Assembly: GCF_046365375.1 (NCBI RefSeq)
Contig: NZ_JBKEIT010000003.1
Coordinates: forward strand, 62,001-126,000
DNA from: Butyricimonas muris
Lineage (GTDB): Bacteria; Bacteroidota; Bacteroidia; Bacteroidales; Marinifilaceae
Direction: 5' to 3'
Length of the DNA: 64,000 nt
Below, one piece after another: positions 17,041 to 26,621 of this stretch. Below the pieces are notes generated by a model. It made no database searches. It had not been told where the DNA came from and saw only the letters and a program-made list of their open reading frames with translations. The position numbers and the translations under genes are program-made. Positions within the stretch are counted from its first letter, which is position 1; every line of letters starts with the position of its first letter.

Positions 17041-18255
17041 TTATTGATTATTTTCCAGTAATTGGCGTACGGTTAATTGCAGGGCGTCCGCATCGTGACT
17101 ACTGAACACGACCCTTCCTGCCGGGTCAAGAAGCACGAGCCGGGGTATGCTGGTGACATTGTAGTGCTTGAATATGTCGTTGTAGCTTTTTTCACCCGAG
17201 TAAGTCAATTGCGTCCATGGCATATTCTCCTCTTTTAAAGCCTTTTCCCAGTCTGCTTTTTTGCTATCCATCGAGATGCTAATCACGTTCAATTGCTCCC
17301 GACTATATTGCTCGTGCAGCTTTTTCACGGAAGGGATAGCTGACCGGCATGGTCCGCACCACGAAGCCCAAAAGTCGATTAGCGTGTAACTCCCCGGTCG
17401 CACGTGGTTGGATAATTGTTCCTTTTCGCCTTTCGTGTTTTCCATTTCCAAGTCGGCGTAGCGTATTCCCTTGTATCGTTTCATTGCCAGTTCCATTTTT
17501 TTCCGGAAACGGGGGCTGCGTACCGAGTCTTCGACCTGCTCTGCCATGCGGGTTAGTTCTTCCAGTTCTTCCCGGGTGCGGGAGAACTCTTGCTTTATCA
17601 TTGTTTCGGCGATATAGAGTGACACGGGGGACGTCGGGTGCTGACGGATGAAATTCATGCGGGCGTTATCCACGATGTTTTCTTTCTCTATTTTTTGCGG
17701 GTAAAATTCAGCGTAGATTTTGTCATATAACTCTTTCGGGTACTCGTACTTGTGGTAAAAGTTTAACTTGGAAAGTGTGTCGTTGGCTTGAAAGGCGTCC
17801 AACTCTAACGGTAGTAACTCTTCCCTGTAACTGTTGAATTCCTTTTGCAGTGCGCTACCCGTCACTGCGCCGACACGTTCGCTTGCGAAAGGCATAAGCG
17901 TACTTACATAACCTATACTGTCGAAATGGGGAACATCGAGAGTCAAACACGAGTTGTCAAGAAAAAACCAAGTCTTTTGATTTTTTACATCACGTTTCTC
18001 GGTCACGAGCGGGCGGTTTGAAACTGTTAATTCACAAAAAATAGGTGAAGCGACTTGCCCGTGTAGTTCGAAACGTCCGTTGCGAACAGTGTCTGTTGCC
18101 AGCAGTATGGCATCCTCTCCTTCAATATTTCTGAGCGTGACGGTCATTCCGTCCTTTAGCCCGGGAAAGTTACCCCGGATGGAATATTTCTCTTCATGAG
18201 AAGTGCAGGCGGCACTCAATAAAAGTGCCCCGATAAAAATGTATAAAAATTTCAT
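17041..18255 (-). CDS. TlpA-family thiol-disulfide lipoprotein
   Basis: This 404-residue protein is similar in build to the 389-residue TlpA-like protein two genes downstream. It has a lipobox LLLSAACTS (Cys about 17), a DUF4369-like beta domain (YSIRGNFPGLKDGM near 24), a helical middle, and a redoxin domain with WCGPCRSAIPSVKK near 301 and SIPRLVLLDPAGR near 367. The loop after the cis-proline is SIPRL instead of SIPTF, a mild difference. A strong hairpin (18283-18318) separates it from the FISUMP lipoprotein gene upstream, so it may have its own transcript or depend on read-through. It is predicted to work in the periplasm as a disulfide reductase. Confidence 0.88.
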   Translation of the reverse strand: MKFLYIFIGALLLSAACTSHEEKYSIRGNFPGLKDGMTVTLRNIEGEDAILLATDTVRNGRFELHGQVASPIFCELTVSNRPLVTEKRDVKNQKTWFFLDNSCLTLDVPHFDSIGYVSTLMPFASERVGAVTGSALQKEFNSYREELLPLELDAFQANDTLSKLNFYHKYEYPKELYDKIYAEFYPQKIEKENIVDNARMNFIRQHPTSPVSLYIAETMIKQEFSRTREELEELTRMAEQVEDSVRSPRFRKKMELAMKRYKGIRYADLEMENTKGEKEQLSNHVRPGSYTLIDFWASWCGPCRSAIPSVKKLHEQYSREQLNVISISMDSKKADWEKALKEENMPWTQLTYSGEKSYNDIFKHYNVTSIPRLVLLDPAGRVVFSSHDADALQLTVRQLLENNQ

Positions 18256-18282
18256 TGCGAGTGTTTTTGAATTTATATCATT

Positions 18283-18318
18283 ATGAAATCAAACGTGTTT
18301 ATTCACGTTTGATTTCAT
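18283..18318 (-). terminator. perfect 15-bp hairpin after the SusCD-type operon
   Basis: ATGAAATCAAACGTG and its exact complement are separated by 6 nt. It lies 19 nt past the stop of the FISUMP lipoprotein gene. It has no long T-tract, so it may be a terminator helped by other factors or an mRNA end-stabilising or processing hairpin. Confidence 0.55.
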
Positions 18319-18336
18319 TTTATTTCTAGTAGCGGT

Positions 18337-19089
18337 TTAGTCTTGTGCATCACGCACGTAACGTACACTCATGTATTTCGAGAAATTGCCTTCGTAATTC
18401 GTGTCATAGCTTTTTGTAGCGTTTCGTTCGATTTGCGAGGTGGTACAAGATACTTTTCGGAAATACACGGTTGGGGCAAGAGTCATGTCATTTTCGGATA
18501 CCGCTTCCGTGGCAGTCCAGAAATAACCGTGTTCTCTCAAGTGTCGGTGACGTACATCCGCGGGACGACCGTACACTAAAGCGAAGCCTCCCAATCGTAG
18601 CAACATCCCGCTACCTGTTGCGTCTTGTTGGAGCAATGCGCCTTCAACGCTTCCGCGCATTCCGGTTGCTTCAGCCTCCGATTCGGACATACCCATGGCT
18701 TGTTCCAGTTTTTTCCAATCGTCATCGGTAGGTAGATGCCAGCCTTCGGGGAGTAATTCTGCATTCTTCAACGCTTCTTCGTAAGTGTACATGTTGCCGT
18801 AATTATCCCAATCCATGGCGGCCTGTTCTCTATCGGTATCGACCACATACACGAGGTCTCCCCAATCGTCAACTCTTTTTTGTTCGTAATAGCGTTCTCC
18901 CGCCTTGAAATTGCTGGTCATCCAATCCAGTCCCGCGTAACGAACCCACCCGTATTCGTTACCTTCATTGTCTTTAACGGTTCCTTCCGCTTCCGGTTTT
19001 ATCTCGGGCAGGCGATTATTGTCATCGTCGTTACATCCGATACATACCGAGAGTATCACGACTAATATATATCCAAATATCTTTTTCAT
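18337..19089 (-). CDS. FISUMP-domain lipoprotein
   Basis: This 250-residue lipoprotein has lipobox SVCIGCNDD (Cys about 19). Residues 60-250 match the Fibrobacter succinogenes major paralogous (FISUMP) domain, a C-type-lectin-like surface fold: WMTSNFKAGERYYE near 55, NYGNMYTYEEAL near 96, LLPEGWHLPTDDDWKKLE near 112, GYFWTATEA near 189 and SVRYVRDAQD at the end. Such proteins are surface-exposed and may bind ligands. It lies 15 nt after the degenerate peptidase-like lipoprotein gene and is the fourth gene of the SusC-SusD-lipoprotein unit. It is followed by the strong hairpin at 18283-18318. Function within the uptake system is inferred to be substrate binding. Confidence 0.8.
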   Translation of the reverse strand: MKKIFGYILVVILSVCIGCNDDDNNRLPEIKPEAEGTVKDNEGNEYGWVRYAGLDWMTSNFKAGERYYEQKRVDDWGDLVYVVDTDREQAAMDWDNYGNMYTYEEALKNAELLPEGWHLPTDDDWKKLEQAMGMSESEAEATGMRGSVEGALLQQDATGSGMLLRLGGFALVYGRPADVRHRHLREHGYFWTATEAVSENDMTLAPTVYFRKVSCTTSQIERNATKSYDTNYEGNFSKYMSVRYVRDAQD

Positions 19090-19104
19090 ATGCTGTTTAT
19101 TTAT

Positions 19105-20133
19105 TTAAAAAACAAATCCCATGTCACTAATTATTTTTTTAATTAAGCTGTATTTCGTGCGAACGATAGGATAGTCTTTATACTCCTCCATAAATTCTTC
19201 CTCCGGAGTATTGAAAATAGCTTTAACGTAAGTATCTCTATCGTCTGAGGCGTAACTGGGAAACCATCCTCTCGTGCTGACTGAAATGAATCCACACTCG
19301 TTGGCAATTTGTTTACAGTACGCGTAATACTCATTGTAAGCTTGTACAGCCTCGTTTTGAAGGTATTCTTCTTCATTTATTTCTCCTGCTTCGTAAGCAT
19401 CCTTTGCATCATCATAATCATCTTTATAATTGTCATAAAAATCATCATAATAATCATAAAAATCCTCGTAGAAATCAACGTAATCATACCAATAGTATTC
19501 ATCGCTGAATGCGTTGAATTCATCAAAAATAGCTTTGTCTAATTTTCCCATTTTATTCGTGACGATGGATTGGAAGATTATCGTGCAATAGTCACTATAT
19601 GCTTGTTCGTCCTCCGTGTCAAGAACCGGTTTCATATTCAGAGCCAGACAACGTTCACCCTCGTAATAATCAATAGTTCTCCATTTTTTCCCGTACCAAT
19701 CGGAGAGATTATCCACTAACAGGAATGAATAGGGCCGGACCGATTTGCCCAAGTGCGGAAGTATGTAATCTTCAACAAACTTGATGGCTTCCTCTTTTGT
19801 CGTTTGTGTATTTATATACTCGAATTGGAAGTCTTTTCCATCATCACTTCTAAGAGAGTAACCTAAATCTATTGTTTCCGTGTACCAGTAAGGCGTGCCG
19901 TCCGCGTAAGTGCCCCGTTGTTCGTGTCGAAGAGTATCATTGAAAAGCACGTGAACCCCGTGGTCTTCATAGAATTTGCGTCTTATCACTGATTCTGGGT
20001 CTGTCGCGTTTTCCGACACGGAGAAATAATCATCGCGTTCGCCAGTCGGCTCTAGTGAATCTTCCTTGCTGCATGCTCCTAAAAGCAAACTAAAAATAAT
20101 AAGGTAAAATATTTTGTCCATCTTGTATTCCAT
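19105..20133 (-). CDS. surface lipoprotein related to putative zinc-binding metallopeptidases, catalytic motif lost
   Basis: This 342-residue lipoprotein has lipobox LLLGACSKE (Cys about 21). Its overall pattern resembles the zinc-binding metallopeptidase lipoproteins often encoded after SusD: a C-terminal ISVSTRGWFPSYASDD near 279 and IFNTPEEEF near 300 correspond to conserved family segments. Where the family has TIHHEFAHIL, this protein reads CTIIFQSIVTNK (near 184), so no HExxH remains. A stretch rich in Tyr, Asp, Phe and Glu (about 210-245) has a repeated DFYxxYY/DDFY pattern. The ATG overlaps the susD stop as TAATG, so translation is coupled. It may be a non-catalytic peptide-binding partner of the SusC/SusD pair. 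The homology call is by eye. Confidence 0.65.
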   Translation of the reverse strand: MEYKMDKIFYLIIFSLLLGACSKEDSLEPTGERDDYFSVSENATDPESVIRRKFYEDHGVHVLFNDTLRHEQRGTYADGTPYWYTETIDLGYSLRSDDGKDFQFEYINTQTTKEEAIKFVEDYILPHLGKSVRPYSFLLVDNLSDWYGKKWRTIDYYEGERCLALNMKPVLDTEDEQAYSDYCTIIFQSIVTNKMGKLDKAIFDEFNAFSDEYYWYDYVDFYEDFYDYYDDFYDNYKDDYDDAKDAYEAGEINEEEYLQNEAVQAYNEYYAYCKQIANECGFISVSTRGWFPSYASDDRDTYVKAIFNTPEEEFMEEYKDYPIVRTKYSLIKKIISDMGFVF

Positions 20134-21689
20134 TAATAGTTAATAGTTTCGTATGGTTCTCGGTCCGGGCGTTCGTTTTTGCCCAGCGTGTTCTGGAATT
20201 CGATTACTTCTCGCGGAAGAGCCAACGTGTAAGCCTTGTCGTCTTTCTCCAGTCGATAGTAACGAGCTTGGGAAATCACTTGGGAGTATGTATCCGGGTC
20301 CATTTTGAAATCATAATAGATGTGTGTGTACTCTTTGGACCAACGATATTTGTCGCATACCGTGTAGCGGCGTAAGTCATACCAGCGATGACCTTCCAGA
20401 CAAAGTTCGCGTTGACGTTCCAGTCGTATGGAATCGACAAGCGCGTTTCCCGTGGCGTTAAGGGCAGGAGGAGTTTTGTATCGTTTGCTGTGTAGTAATT
20501 GGAGTTTCTCGCGTGCGGTATCCTCGTCATTGTCCAACGCGGCGGCTTCTGCCAGATTTAAATATGCCTCGGTTGTGCGGAACAAGTAGTTATCTGAGAT
20601 AGGACATTTGGATGCCGCATGTTCTTTCATATCCCACCGTACTTTCTGGAAGATGAAATAATCTCCCTCTTTTTTGATGTAGTGTTTCTTTCTCAAATCA
20701 TTGTCATTAAAAGCGTTGCACAACTCCTCCGAGATGTAGAACGGGCGCTCGTTGTCGTAGTGCCGGCGACCTTCGTATCCCATGATGCCGGTTGATAATT
20801 GGTGTCCTCCCATGGAAAACAGAATTTCGGGCAACGAGGCATTCAGGAAATTGCCATTTTCGTCGGCAAAACCGTTCAAATCGGTTAGGGCATCGTTGCG
20901 GTCAAGCACAAGTTGGGCGTATTTCCGGGTATTCGGGTAGTCCTGCATGTAAAGATAAACCCGGCTCATCAGCAAATAGGTAGCCGTTAAATCGGCATGA
21001 TAAATGGATACTCGTTCCGTTTGTTTCAAGCAGGCTTCTGCTTTTTCCAAATCATCGATGATTTGAGCGTACACCTCGGATAACGTCCCCAAGTGATAAT
21101 CCTTATCTTCAATATAAGAGGTTAATTTTAACGGGATACCCGGGGTTGAAGCCGCTTTGGATGGTTCGTAAGGAGCGGCGTAGAGATTGGCAAGGGTGAA
21201 ATAATACAAGGCGCGTAGGAAATACGCTTCGCCTTCGATTCTGATTTTGTCGAGTTCTTCACTTTTATTGCGTGCGGTTACACCATCCAGTTCGTCCAGT
21301 ATCATGTTGGTCGTGTTGATGTATTTGTAGCTCTTTTTCCAACATCTGTCTTCTGAGCTGATACTTGTTCCCTTGGGATTCATACCCACTTGGCGTTGCC
21401 AAGTGAAATAACCGAACAATGCCTCCGGGTCAGCAACCTCCAAACGGTTCTCGTTGATAGGTCCTTGTTGCAGTTCGTCCGACATGAAATGGATGAATAG
21501 GTTGTAAGGTTGTAGGGCGGAAGAATTATATTCTTCGTAAAATCCCACGGGAAGATAGGCATCTCCCAATAGCAACTCGTTCAAATCGTCGACGGTTTCA
21601 ACCTTTGCCAAATCTTGAGAATACTCTTCAAGAAAGCTGGAACAAGCCGTTAGGGTGAATAGGAGGAATACTATAAATATATTTTTCAT
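20133..21689 (-). CDS. SusD/RagB-family nutrient-binding lipoprotein
   Basis: This 518-residue outer-membrane lipoprotein (lipobox FTLTACSSF, Cys about 16) forms the lid of a SusC/SusD uptake pair. SusD features are SYKYINTTNMILDEL near 122, IEGEAYFLRALYYFTLANLY near 152, LMSRVYLYMQDY near 241 and the strong C-terminal signature RELCLEGHRWYDLRRY near 430. It lies 11 nt after susC and overlaps the next lipoprotein gene by one base. Ligand cannot be read from sequence; no glycoside hydrolase is present nearby, and the peptidase-like and thioredoxin genes suggest a peptide or protein ligand (RagAB-like), which is inference. Regulation is probably by the sigma/FecR pair upstream. Confidence 0.92.
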   Translation of the reverse strand: MKNIFIVFLLFTLTACSSFLEEYSQDLAKVETVDDLNELLLGDAYLPVGFYEEYNSSALQPYNLFIHFMSDELQQGPINENRLEVADPEALFGYFTWQRQVGMNPKGTSISSEDRCWKKSYKYINTTNMILDELDGVTARNKSEELDKIRIEGEAYFLRALYYFTLANLYAAPYEPSKAASTPGIPLKLTSYIEDKDYHLGTLSEVYAQIIDDLEKAEACLKQTERVSIYHADLTATYLLMSRVYLYMQDYPNTRKYAQLVLDRNDALTDLNGFADENGNFLNASLPEILFSMGGHQLSTGIMGYEGRRHYDNERPFYISEELCNAFNDNDLRKKHYIKKEGDYFIFQKVRWDMKEHAASKCPISDNYLFRTTEAYLNLAEAAALDNDEDTAREKLQLLHSKRYKTPPALNATGNALVDSIRLERQRELCLEGHRWYDLRRYTVCDKYRWSKEYTHIYYDFKMDPDTYSQVISQARYYRLEKDDKAYTLALPREVIEFQNTLGKNERPDREPYETINY

Positions 21690-21700
21690 AGCAGGTTGTT

Positions 21701-24700
21701 TTAAAATGAAACGTTCAAACTAAACGAATAAGTAGGGCGGTCGGACAAGGACACTTCCGTGAATCCTTGTGTAGGGGTTTGCCCTTTTAACTTTTTGGAG
21801 CAAATCGTGAATAAATTGGTGCCTGATAACGAAATGGCAAGTCTGCTTAATCTTAATTTGGGCAGAATGCGTTCACCAAACTCGTACGTGAAACTCAAAT
21901 TGGAGCATTTCAAGTAGTTACCGCTAACGACACGTGCATCCGAATAGTCGTACATATCCCATAAGTTGTCGGCAAATGTTTGAATATTGTAGAAGTTGAC
22001 ACCTGACCAATGTTCGTTGTAATCGAAATAATATCCACTATTTTGAGCTATAATGGCCGGAATATTCGTGTGTTTTTCATCGCCGGGATTTTTCCAACGG
22101 TTCAATAATTCACGATGAAGATTGCTTTCCGGTGCGATTGTAAGGTCTTTATTATAGCGGAACGTTCTAAATAGCCGGACTTTTGACCCCAAGCTGTAGG
22201 CAAACATCCCGTTCATGCGCAAGTTCTTGTAGCGTAAAGTCGTGCTTAGGCTTCCGGACATATACGGTTCGCGGCGTCCGGAAGCAGTTAATACTTTTTT
22301 GAAAGTATCGTACTTGCTTAATCCGTCCAGTTCGTATTGGCGGTCTTCATAGTCATCGAACATCGGTCCGCCGTTAACGGGGCTAAGTCCGATAAACTTG
22401 TACGAGTAGAAAGTATTTACGGCTTTGTTTTTCACGACCACGGTCCCGTCGAGGAAATCTTGGTAATCATAGGTTTGTGAATCCGGGTCGCTTTTCACTT
22501 TGTTGAAATCTTTCGAGAACGAGGTCGACAGCAACCAGTTCCAAGTTTTGCTCTTGATAGGGTTGAAGGTAACATCGATGCCGTATCCTTTATTTTCAAT
22601 GTCGCCACCGTTGATGCTATAAGAATCCAATCCGTTTATGGTAGCGATTTTCTTGGTCATGAAGGCATCTTTTGTCCGTTTGTAGTAATATTCCGCCTCG
22701 ATTTGGATGCGGTTGTCTAGAGCGGCAACCGTAAGACCGAGATTGAGCGATTGCGTTTTTTCCCATTTGAGGTTCGGGTTAGGCACTTGGTTCACCGATG
22801 CGGTCATCTCCTTGTAATAAGGATCGAAAGGATTTTTTTGCATCAATAGCACCGGTGAAACATCCGAAAGCATATTCCCTTGGTACCCGTACGACATTTT
22901 AAAACTCAGGTAGTTGAGCCACACCCGTTTGAAGAAATCGTGTTCCGTGAGATTGTAATTCCCGGATGCCGACCAAATGGGAAGGAATTTGTCATTACTA
23001 TTATCTCCGAATCGGTTTGACCCGTCGGTACGTCCGTTCACGTTTATGGTAAAATAATTCCGGTAACTGTAAGAAATACTCAAATAGCCCGAAACAATGT
23101 TGGACAGGTCATCTTTAATCGAGGGGGTATTATTGGCAGCCCAAGCTGCATAGGCAGGGTAATCTTCCGCGTTGATGTTGTTCACGAACATTTTTCCCCG
23201 TTCGGGATAATATCCCCTGTGAACAGACGAGAAACCGTTATAACGCGTGGAACTCATCTCGAAACCGCCGCTGGCATTGATGTTATGTTGCTCGTCTGCT
23301 CCCCAGTATTTATTGGCATTCACCTGCAAACGTGCCGTGTAAGAGTTTTGCCGGGTTTCGTTGTGCTTTAATTCGCCCCCGAAAGGAAGTGTACCTTCGC
23401 TCCATGGAGTTTCCCCGTAATTAGCTCTACGAATAGTGGCGACATGCCATGTGTGTTCACCCCAGTAGCCTTCTATTTCCGTGTTGGAATTCGTGTAAGA
23501 GAGAATGGCTTGTGCGTTCAGCCAGTCGGTAAAACGGAATTGCAGGTTGGTATTGACCGTGATTCCGGAGGCGTTTTGTTTGGAGTAACTGTTTTCGAGT
23601 TCGTTCAATATATTGTAATTCCAATATGAGTTACTCGTGCTTTCATATTTTTCATAGTACGCGTATTCTCCCTCTTCGTCATAGGCGGGGATTGCACGAC
23701 TGGAATTGTAAGCGTAATCCATTGGGGCAATTTCATCCTGATTATATTTTTTCTTGCTGATATTTCCTTGTAACTGAACGGAAGCGGTGAACCATTGACT
23801 GAATGTAGTTTCAAGATTCAGGGATGCCGTGTAACGTTGGTTATAATTTCCCTTGATGACGTCATTGTCACGGGTGAACCCGATGGACGAGTAATAACGG
23901 GTTTTCTCCGAACCGCCCGACATGCTTAACGTGTGTTGGTGCGAGAACGTGTCTTCGGTCAACAGGTCGAACCAATCTGTGTTCACCGTTTCCAAGCGTG
24001 CCACTTTTTCGGCAAACTGTTTGTCCGTAATTTTTCCTTGATAGAGTTCTGATAATAATCCCTCGTATCCGACCATGTTAGCATTATAATCGTATTTATA
24101 ATGTTGCTCGTGAAGTTCCCGAGACACTTGGATTCTTTCCCGGGAGTTCATCAAGTCTATTTTGCGGTCGGAATAACGCGGACGCTGACGGAAAGTAGCT
24201 GTCATGTTATAGTTGATAACCGGTTTCCCGATATGACCTTTTTTAGTCGTAACCACGATGACTCCATTGGCAGCTTTTGCCCCGTACAAAGCGGTTGCAG
24301 CCGCGTCTTTCAATATATCCAAACGCTCGATGTCCTGCGGGTTTAGTCCTGCGATGGCATTACCGATGCGGTTGATATAGTCCGGGTCATTCAATTCTTC
24401 TGCTTGGATTGGCACGGGGTCTTGCACGATGATTCCGTCCACTACCCATAATGGTTCACGATTACCCACCAAAGTCGATGTACCACGGATACGAATTTTT
24501 GGAACGACACCCACTTCACCCGAGTTGGTCATCAAAATCATTCCCGGTACCCGACCTTCCAGCATTTGGTCAATGGATGTTGCGGAAGCAATCATGATAT
24601 TGTCAACGTTTAATGTTTTGACGGCACTCGTGTTTTTTCTCCGGTCCACCCGTTGGTAACCCGTCACCACTACTTCCTCCATCTCTTGCGTGTCTTCTTC

Positions 24701-25306
24701 CAGTACCACCTTTAACAACTCTTCCCCCTTGTACCGAATCGTTTGCGTCTTCATCCCGATGAAGGACACGAGCAACTCGATATTGCTCGTGTCTTTCGGT
24801 TGCACGAGCTCGAACCGTCCCTCGGCGTTGGTCGACACCCCGAGTGTTGTCCCTTTTATCATAACCGTCACGCCCGGTAGCGGTTCTTTATTCTTATCCG
24901 TGACGATACCTTTGATTTTTCGTATCTCTTCTTGCTTTTGGATGATAGCCTTGCGGATCACGATAACGTTCTCGTGAATACTGTATTCCAACCCGCTGCC
25001 ATTCAGGCATACGTCCAGAATAGACCGTATATCGGCGTCCTTCATGTGAACGGATAGGTTCCCGAGGTGACCGACTTCTTCCACGTTGTAAACAAACGTG
25101 TATTCACTCTGTTGTTTAATCGTTTGCATCACGTCACGGATACTCCCGTTCTCGACCTCTACCGTCAGGAGAGCCTCTTGCGCGAGGACTCCCGCCGATA
25201 GATTCATGCAAAACAACAACATTAACAATGCGTTTAGCTTCATAATTAGCAACAATTTTTTTAATTTTTCATGCACGGGGGCATGAATAAAACAATCATT
25301 TTTCAT
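21701..25306 (-). CDS. SusC/RagA-family TonB-linked outer membrane transporter with STN domain
   Basis: This 1201-residue outer-membrane barrel imports oligomeric nutrients. After a long N-terminal signal region (ends near GVLAQ, about 43) it has an STN signalling domain (about 46-118: VENGSIRDVMQTIKQQ, then LEYSIHENVIVIRK), a carboxypeptidase-regulatory-like domain (GIVTDKNKEPLPGVTV near 134), a TonB-box region (EEVVVTGYQR near 210), the plug (LEGRVPGMIL near 247, then IRIRGTST) and a 22-strand barrel ending SFSLNVSF. The STN domain is what ties transporters of this type to a FecR anti-sigma factor, and such a pair lies just upstream. It precedes SusD by 11 nt. The ligand is unknown. Confidence 0.95.
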   Translation of the reverse strand: MKNDCFIHAPVHEKLKKLLLIMKLNALLMLLFCMNLSAGVLAQEALLTVEVENGSIRDVMQTIKQQSEYTFVYNVEEVGHLGNLSVHMKDADIRSILDVCLNGSGLEYSIHENVIVIRKAIIQKQEEIRKIKGIVTDKNKEPLPGVTVMIKGTTLGVSTNAEGRFELVQPKDTSNIELLVSFIGMKTQTIRYKGEELLKVVLEEDTQEMEEVVVTGYQRVDRRKNTSAVKTLNVDNIMIASATSIDQMLEGRVPGMILMTNSGEVGVVPKIRIRGTSTLVGNREPLWVVDGIIVQDPVPIQAEELNDPDYINRIGNAIAGLNPQDIERLDILKDAAATALYGAKAANGVIVVTTKKGHIGKPVINYNMTATFRQRPRYSDRKIDLMNSRERIQVSRELHEQHYKYDYNANMVGYEGLLSELYQGKITDKQFAEKVARLETVNTDWFDLLTEDTFSHQHTLSMSGGSEKTRYYSSIGFTRDNDVIKGNYNQRYTASLNLETTFSQWFTASVQLQGNISKKKYNQDEIAPMDYAYNSSRAIPAYDEEGEYAYYEKYESTSNSYWNYNILNELENSYSKQNASGITVNTNLQFRFTDWLNAQAILSYTNSNTEIEGYWGEHTWHVATIRRANYGETPWSEGTLPFGGELKHNETRQNSYTARLQVNANKYWGADEQHNINASGGFEMSSTRYNGFSSVHRGYYPERGKMFVNNINAEDYPAYAAWAANNTPSIKDDLSNIVSGYLSISYSYRNYFTINVNGRTDGSNRFGDNSNDKFLPIWSASGNYNLTEHDFFKRVWLNYLSFKMSYGYQGNMLSDVSPVLLMQKNPFDPYYKEMTASVNQVPNPNLKWEKTQSLNLGLTVAALDNRIQIEAEYYYKRTKDAFMTKKIATINGLDSYSINGGDIENKGYGIDVTFNPIKSKTWNWLLSTSFSKDFNKVKSDPDSQTYDYQDFLDGTVVVKNKAVNTFYSYKFIGLSPVNGGPMFDDYEDRQYELDGLSKYDTFKKVLTASGRREPYMSGSLSTTLRYKNLRMNGMFAYSLGSKVRLFRTFRYNKDLTIAPESNLHRELLNRWKNPGDEKHTNIPAIIAQNSGYYFDYNEHWSGVNFYNIQTFADNLWDMYDYSDARVVSGNYLKCSNLSFTYEFGERILPKLRLSRLAISLSGTNLFTICSKKLKGQTPTQGFTEVSLSDRPTYSFSLNVSF

Positions 25307-25373
25307 ACTTTTGTTTTATAGGTTTATAATTACACTCGCTTTGACGGGGGAGTGTATATCATTAAATTTGTGG

Positions 25374-25398
25374 CAGGTCGTGTTGGTAGCATGACCTG
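25374..25398. other. hairpin between fecR and susC
   Basis: A 9-bp stem (CAGGTCGTG/CATGACCTG, one G-T pair) with a 7-nt loop lies in the 103-nt gap between the fecR-like stop and the susC-like start. It could cause partial termination or mark an mRNA cleavage point separating the regulators from the transporter message. On the + strand it is followed by TTTTC. Confidence 0.45.
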
Positions 25399-25409
25399 TT
25401 TTCTTTTAT

Positions 25410-26570
25410 CTACTTGATGTATATGGTATTGCCCTCCTTCCTGCATTTGACCACCCGAGTTTCCTCTATAAAGTTTAGCACCTTGTCTATATCAGCATAG
25501 CGGGATACTTCAAGGGTGAACCGACGTTGTTTGGCATTTTCATTTTCAAAGACCACCCGGAACTCGTACCAGCGGGCGAGAGTTTCTATGATTGAGGCAA
25601 GGGGTTCCTCGTCGAAGTAGAACATATCCCGTACCCATGCCGTGACTACTCGCGTGTCTACTTTTTTCACCTCTATTAGCGGGTTATCTCGGCTGGTGAT
25701 GGCTTGTTGTCCCGGACTGATGACCTGAGTGGTAACCTCGTTGCTTACTTCAACCTTACCGTTGACGAGGGTTGTGGCTACTTCTTTTTCCGTGTCATAC
25801 GCGTTCACGTTGAATGTCGTGCCCAGCACGGCAATCTCTGTCCCTGCCGCGTGGACGATAAATTGTTTGGATGTATCGCGGGTTACTTCAAGATAGGCTT
25901 CCCCGCTTAACCACACTTCCCGGGTATCCCCGTTGAACGCTACCGGGTATTTCAAGGTACTTTCCGAGTTCAGTTTCACGACCGTGTTGTCCGCAAGTTT
26001 CACGGTGTATTCCCCGTATTTGGGTACAATGATTTTGTGGTAAACGGGAATTTCTTGGAGTGATTCCTGCTCGACAGTCGTGTAGTCAATTTCTTTTTGA
26101 TTCATCTCGAGAGGGATACTTGCAGTTTGTTTGATAGCGGAATGTTCTTCCCGGTCGAGGGTGATGGTGTTTCCATTCTCGAGCACGAGTTGCACCGAGT
26201 TCAGCGGGCGTGGCGTCATGATTTCATCGGCTTTATCCCGCGAATAGAAATGCAGAATACCCGTCGTGAGTAATACTGCCGCGCAGCAGGCGACAGCCGT
26301 GTAACTTACCCGACGCCACGTGGCGTATCTTTTCGGGCGTACCCGGTATCTTCGGGTGAAGTCCTGCCACGCTTTCTCGGTGGTTGGCATCCCGTTGTTC
26401 CGGGAAGTTTCCGCGTGCAGCAGTTTTTCGTAAAGTTGACGGTTTTCCTCGCTTTGTGCCACCCATGATGCAAGTCGTTGCTCTTCATTCTCCGGTAAAG
26501 CCCCCAGTTTGTGCAGGGCAACCAGACGCGCGACTTCGATTCTCTTTATAATTTGTTTTTCCATATTCAT
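25410..26570 (-). CDS. FecR-family anti-sigma factor
   Basis: This 386-residue inner-membrane protein passes the ligand signal from the SusC STN domain to the sigma factor. The N-terminal cytoplasmic part (about 1-85) holds a DUF4880-like helix bundle, followed by one membrane helix (VSYTAVACCAAVLLTTGILHF, about 88-108). The periplasmic FecR domain has VPKYGEYTVKLADNTVVKLN near 189 and VWLSGEAYLEV near 219, and the C-terminal DUF4974-like domain has ARWYEFRVVFEN near 336. The start is the ATG at 26570 or the one at 26564. The gene follows the sigma factor by 51 nt and precedes susC, the standard order sigma-FecR-SusC-SusD. Confidence 0.93.
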   Translation of the reverse strand: MNMEKQIIKRIEVARLVALHKLGALPENEEQRLASWVAQSEENRQLYEKLLHAETSRNNGMPTTEKAWQDFTRRYRVRPKRYATWRRVSYTAVACCAAVLLTTGILHFYSRDKADEIMTPRPLNSVQLVLENGNTITLDREEHSAIKQTASIPLEMNQKEIDYTTVEQESLQEIPVYHKIIVPKYGEYTVKLADNTVVKLNSESTLKYPVAFNGDTREVWLSGEAYLEVTRDTSKQFIVHAAGTEIAVLGTTFNVNAYDTEKEVATTLVNGKVEVSNEVTTQVISPGQQAITSRDNPLIEVKKVDTRVVTAWVRDMFYFDEEPLASIIETLARWYEFRVVFENENAKQRRFTLEVSRYADIDKVLNFIEETRVVKCRKEGNTIYIK

Positions 26571-26621
26571 TCGTTCTTCTCTTTGAATACGGATGAGGTC
26601 GAAAAGCGGGTGAGTCGATTT

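Noticed and set aside
19309..19542. 77-residue Ile-rich plus-strand frame
   Set aside because: Antisense of the Tyr/Asp-rich run in the SusD-linked lipoprotein, with no start context.
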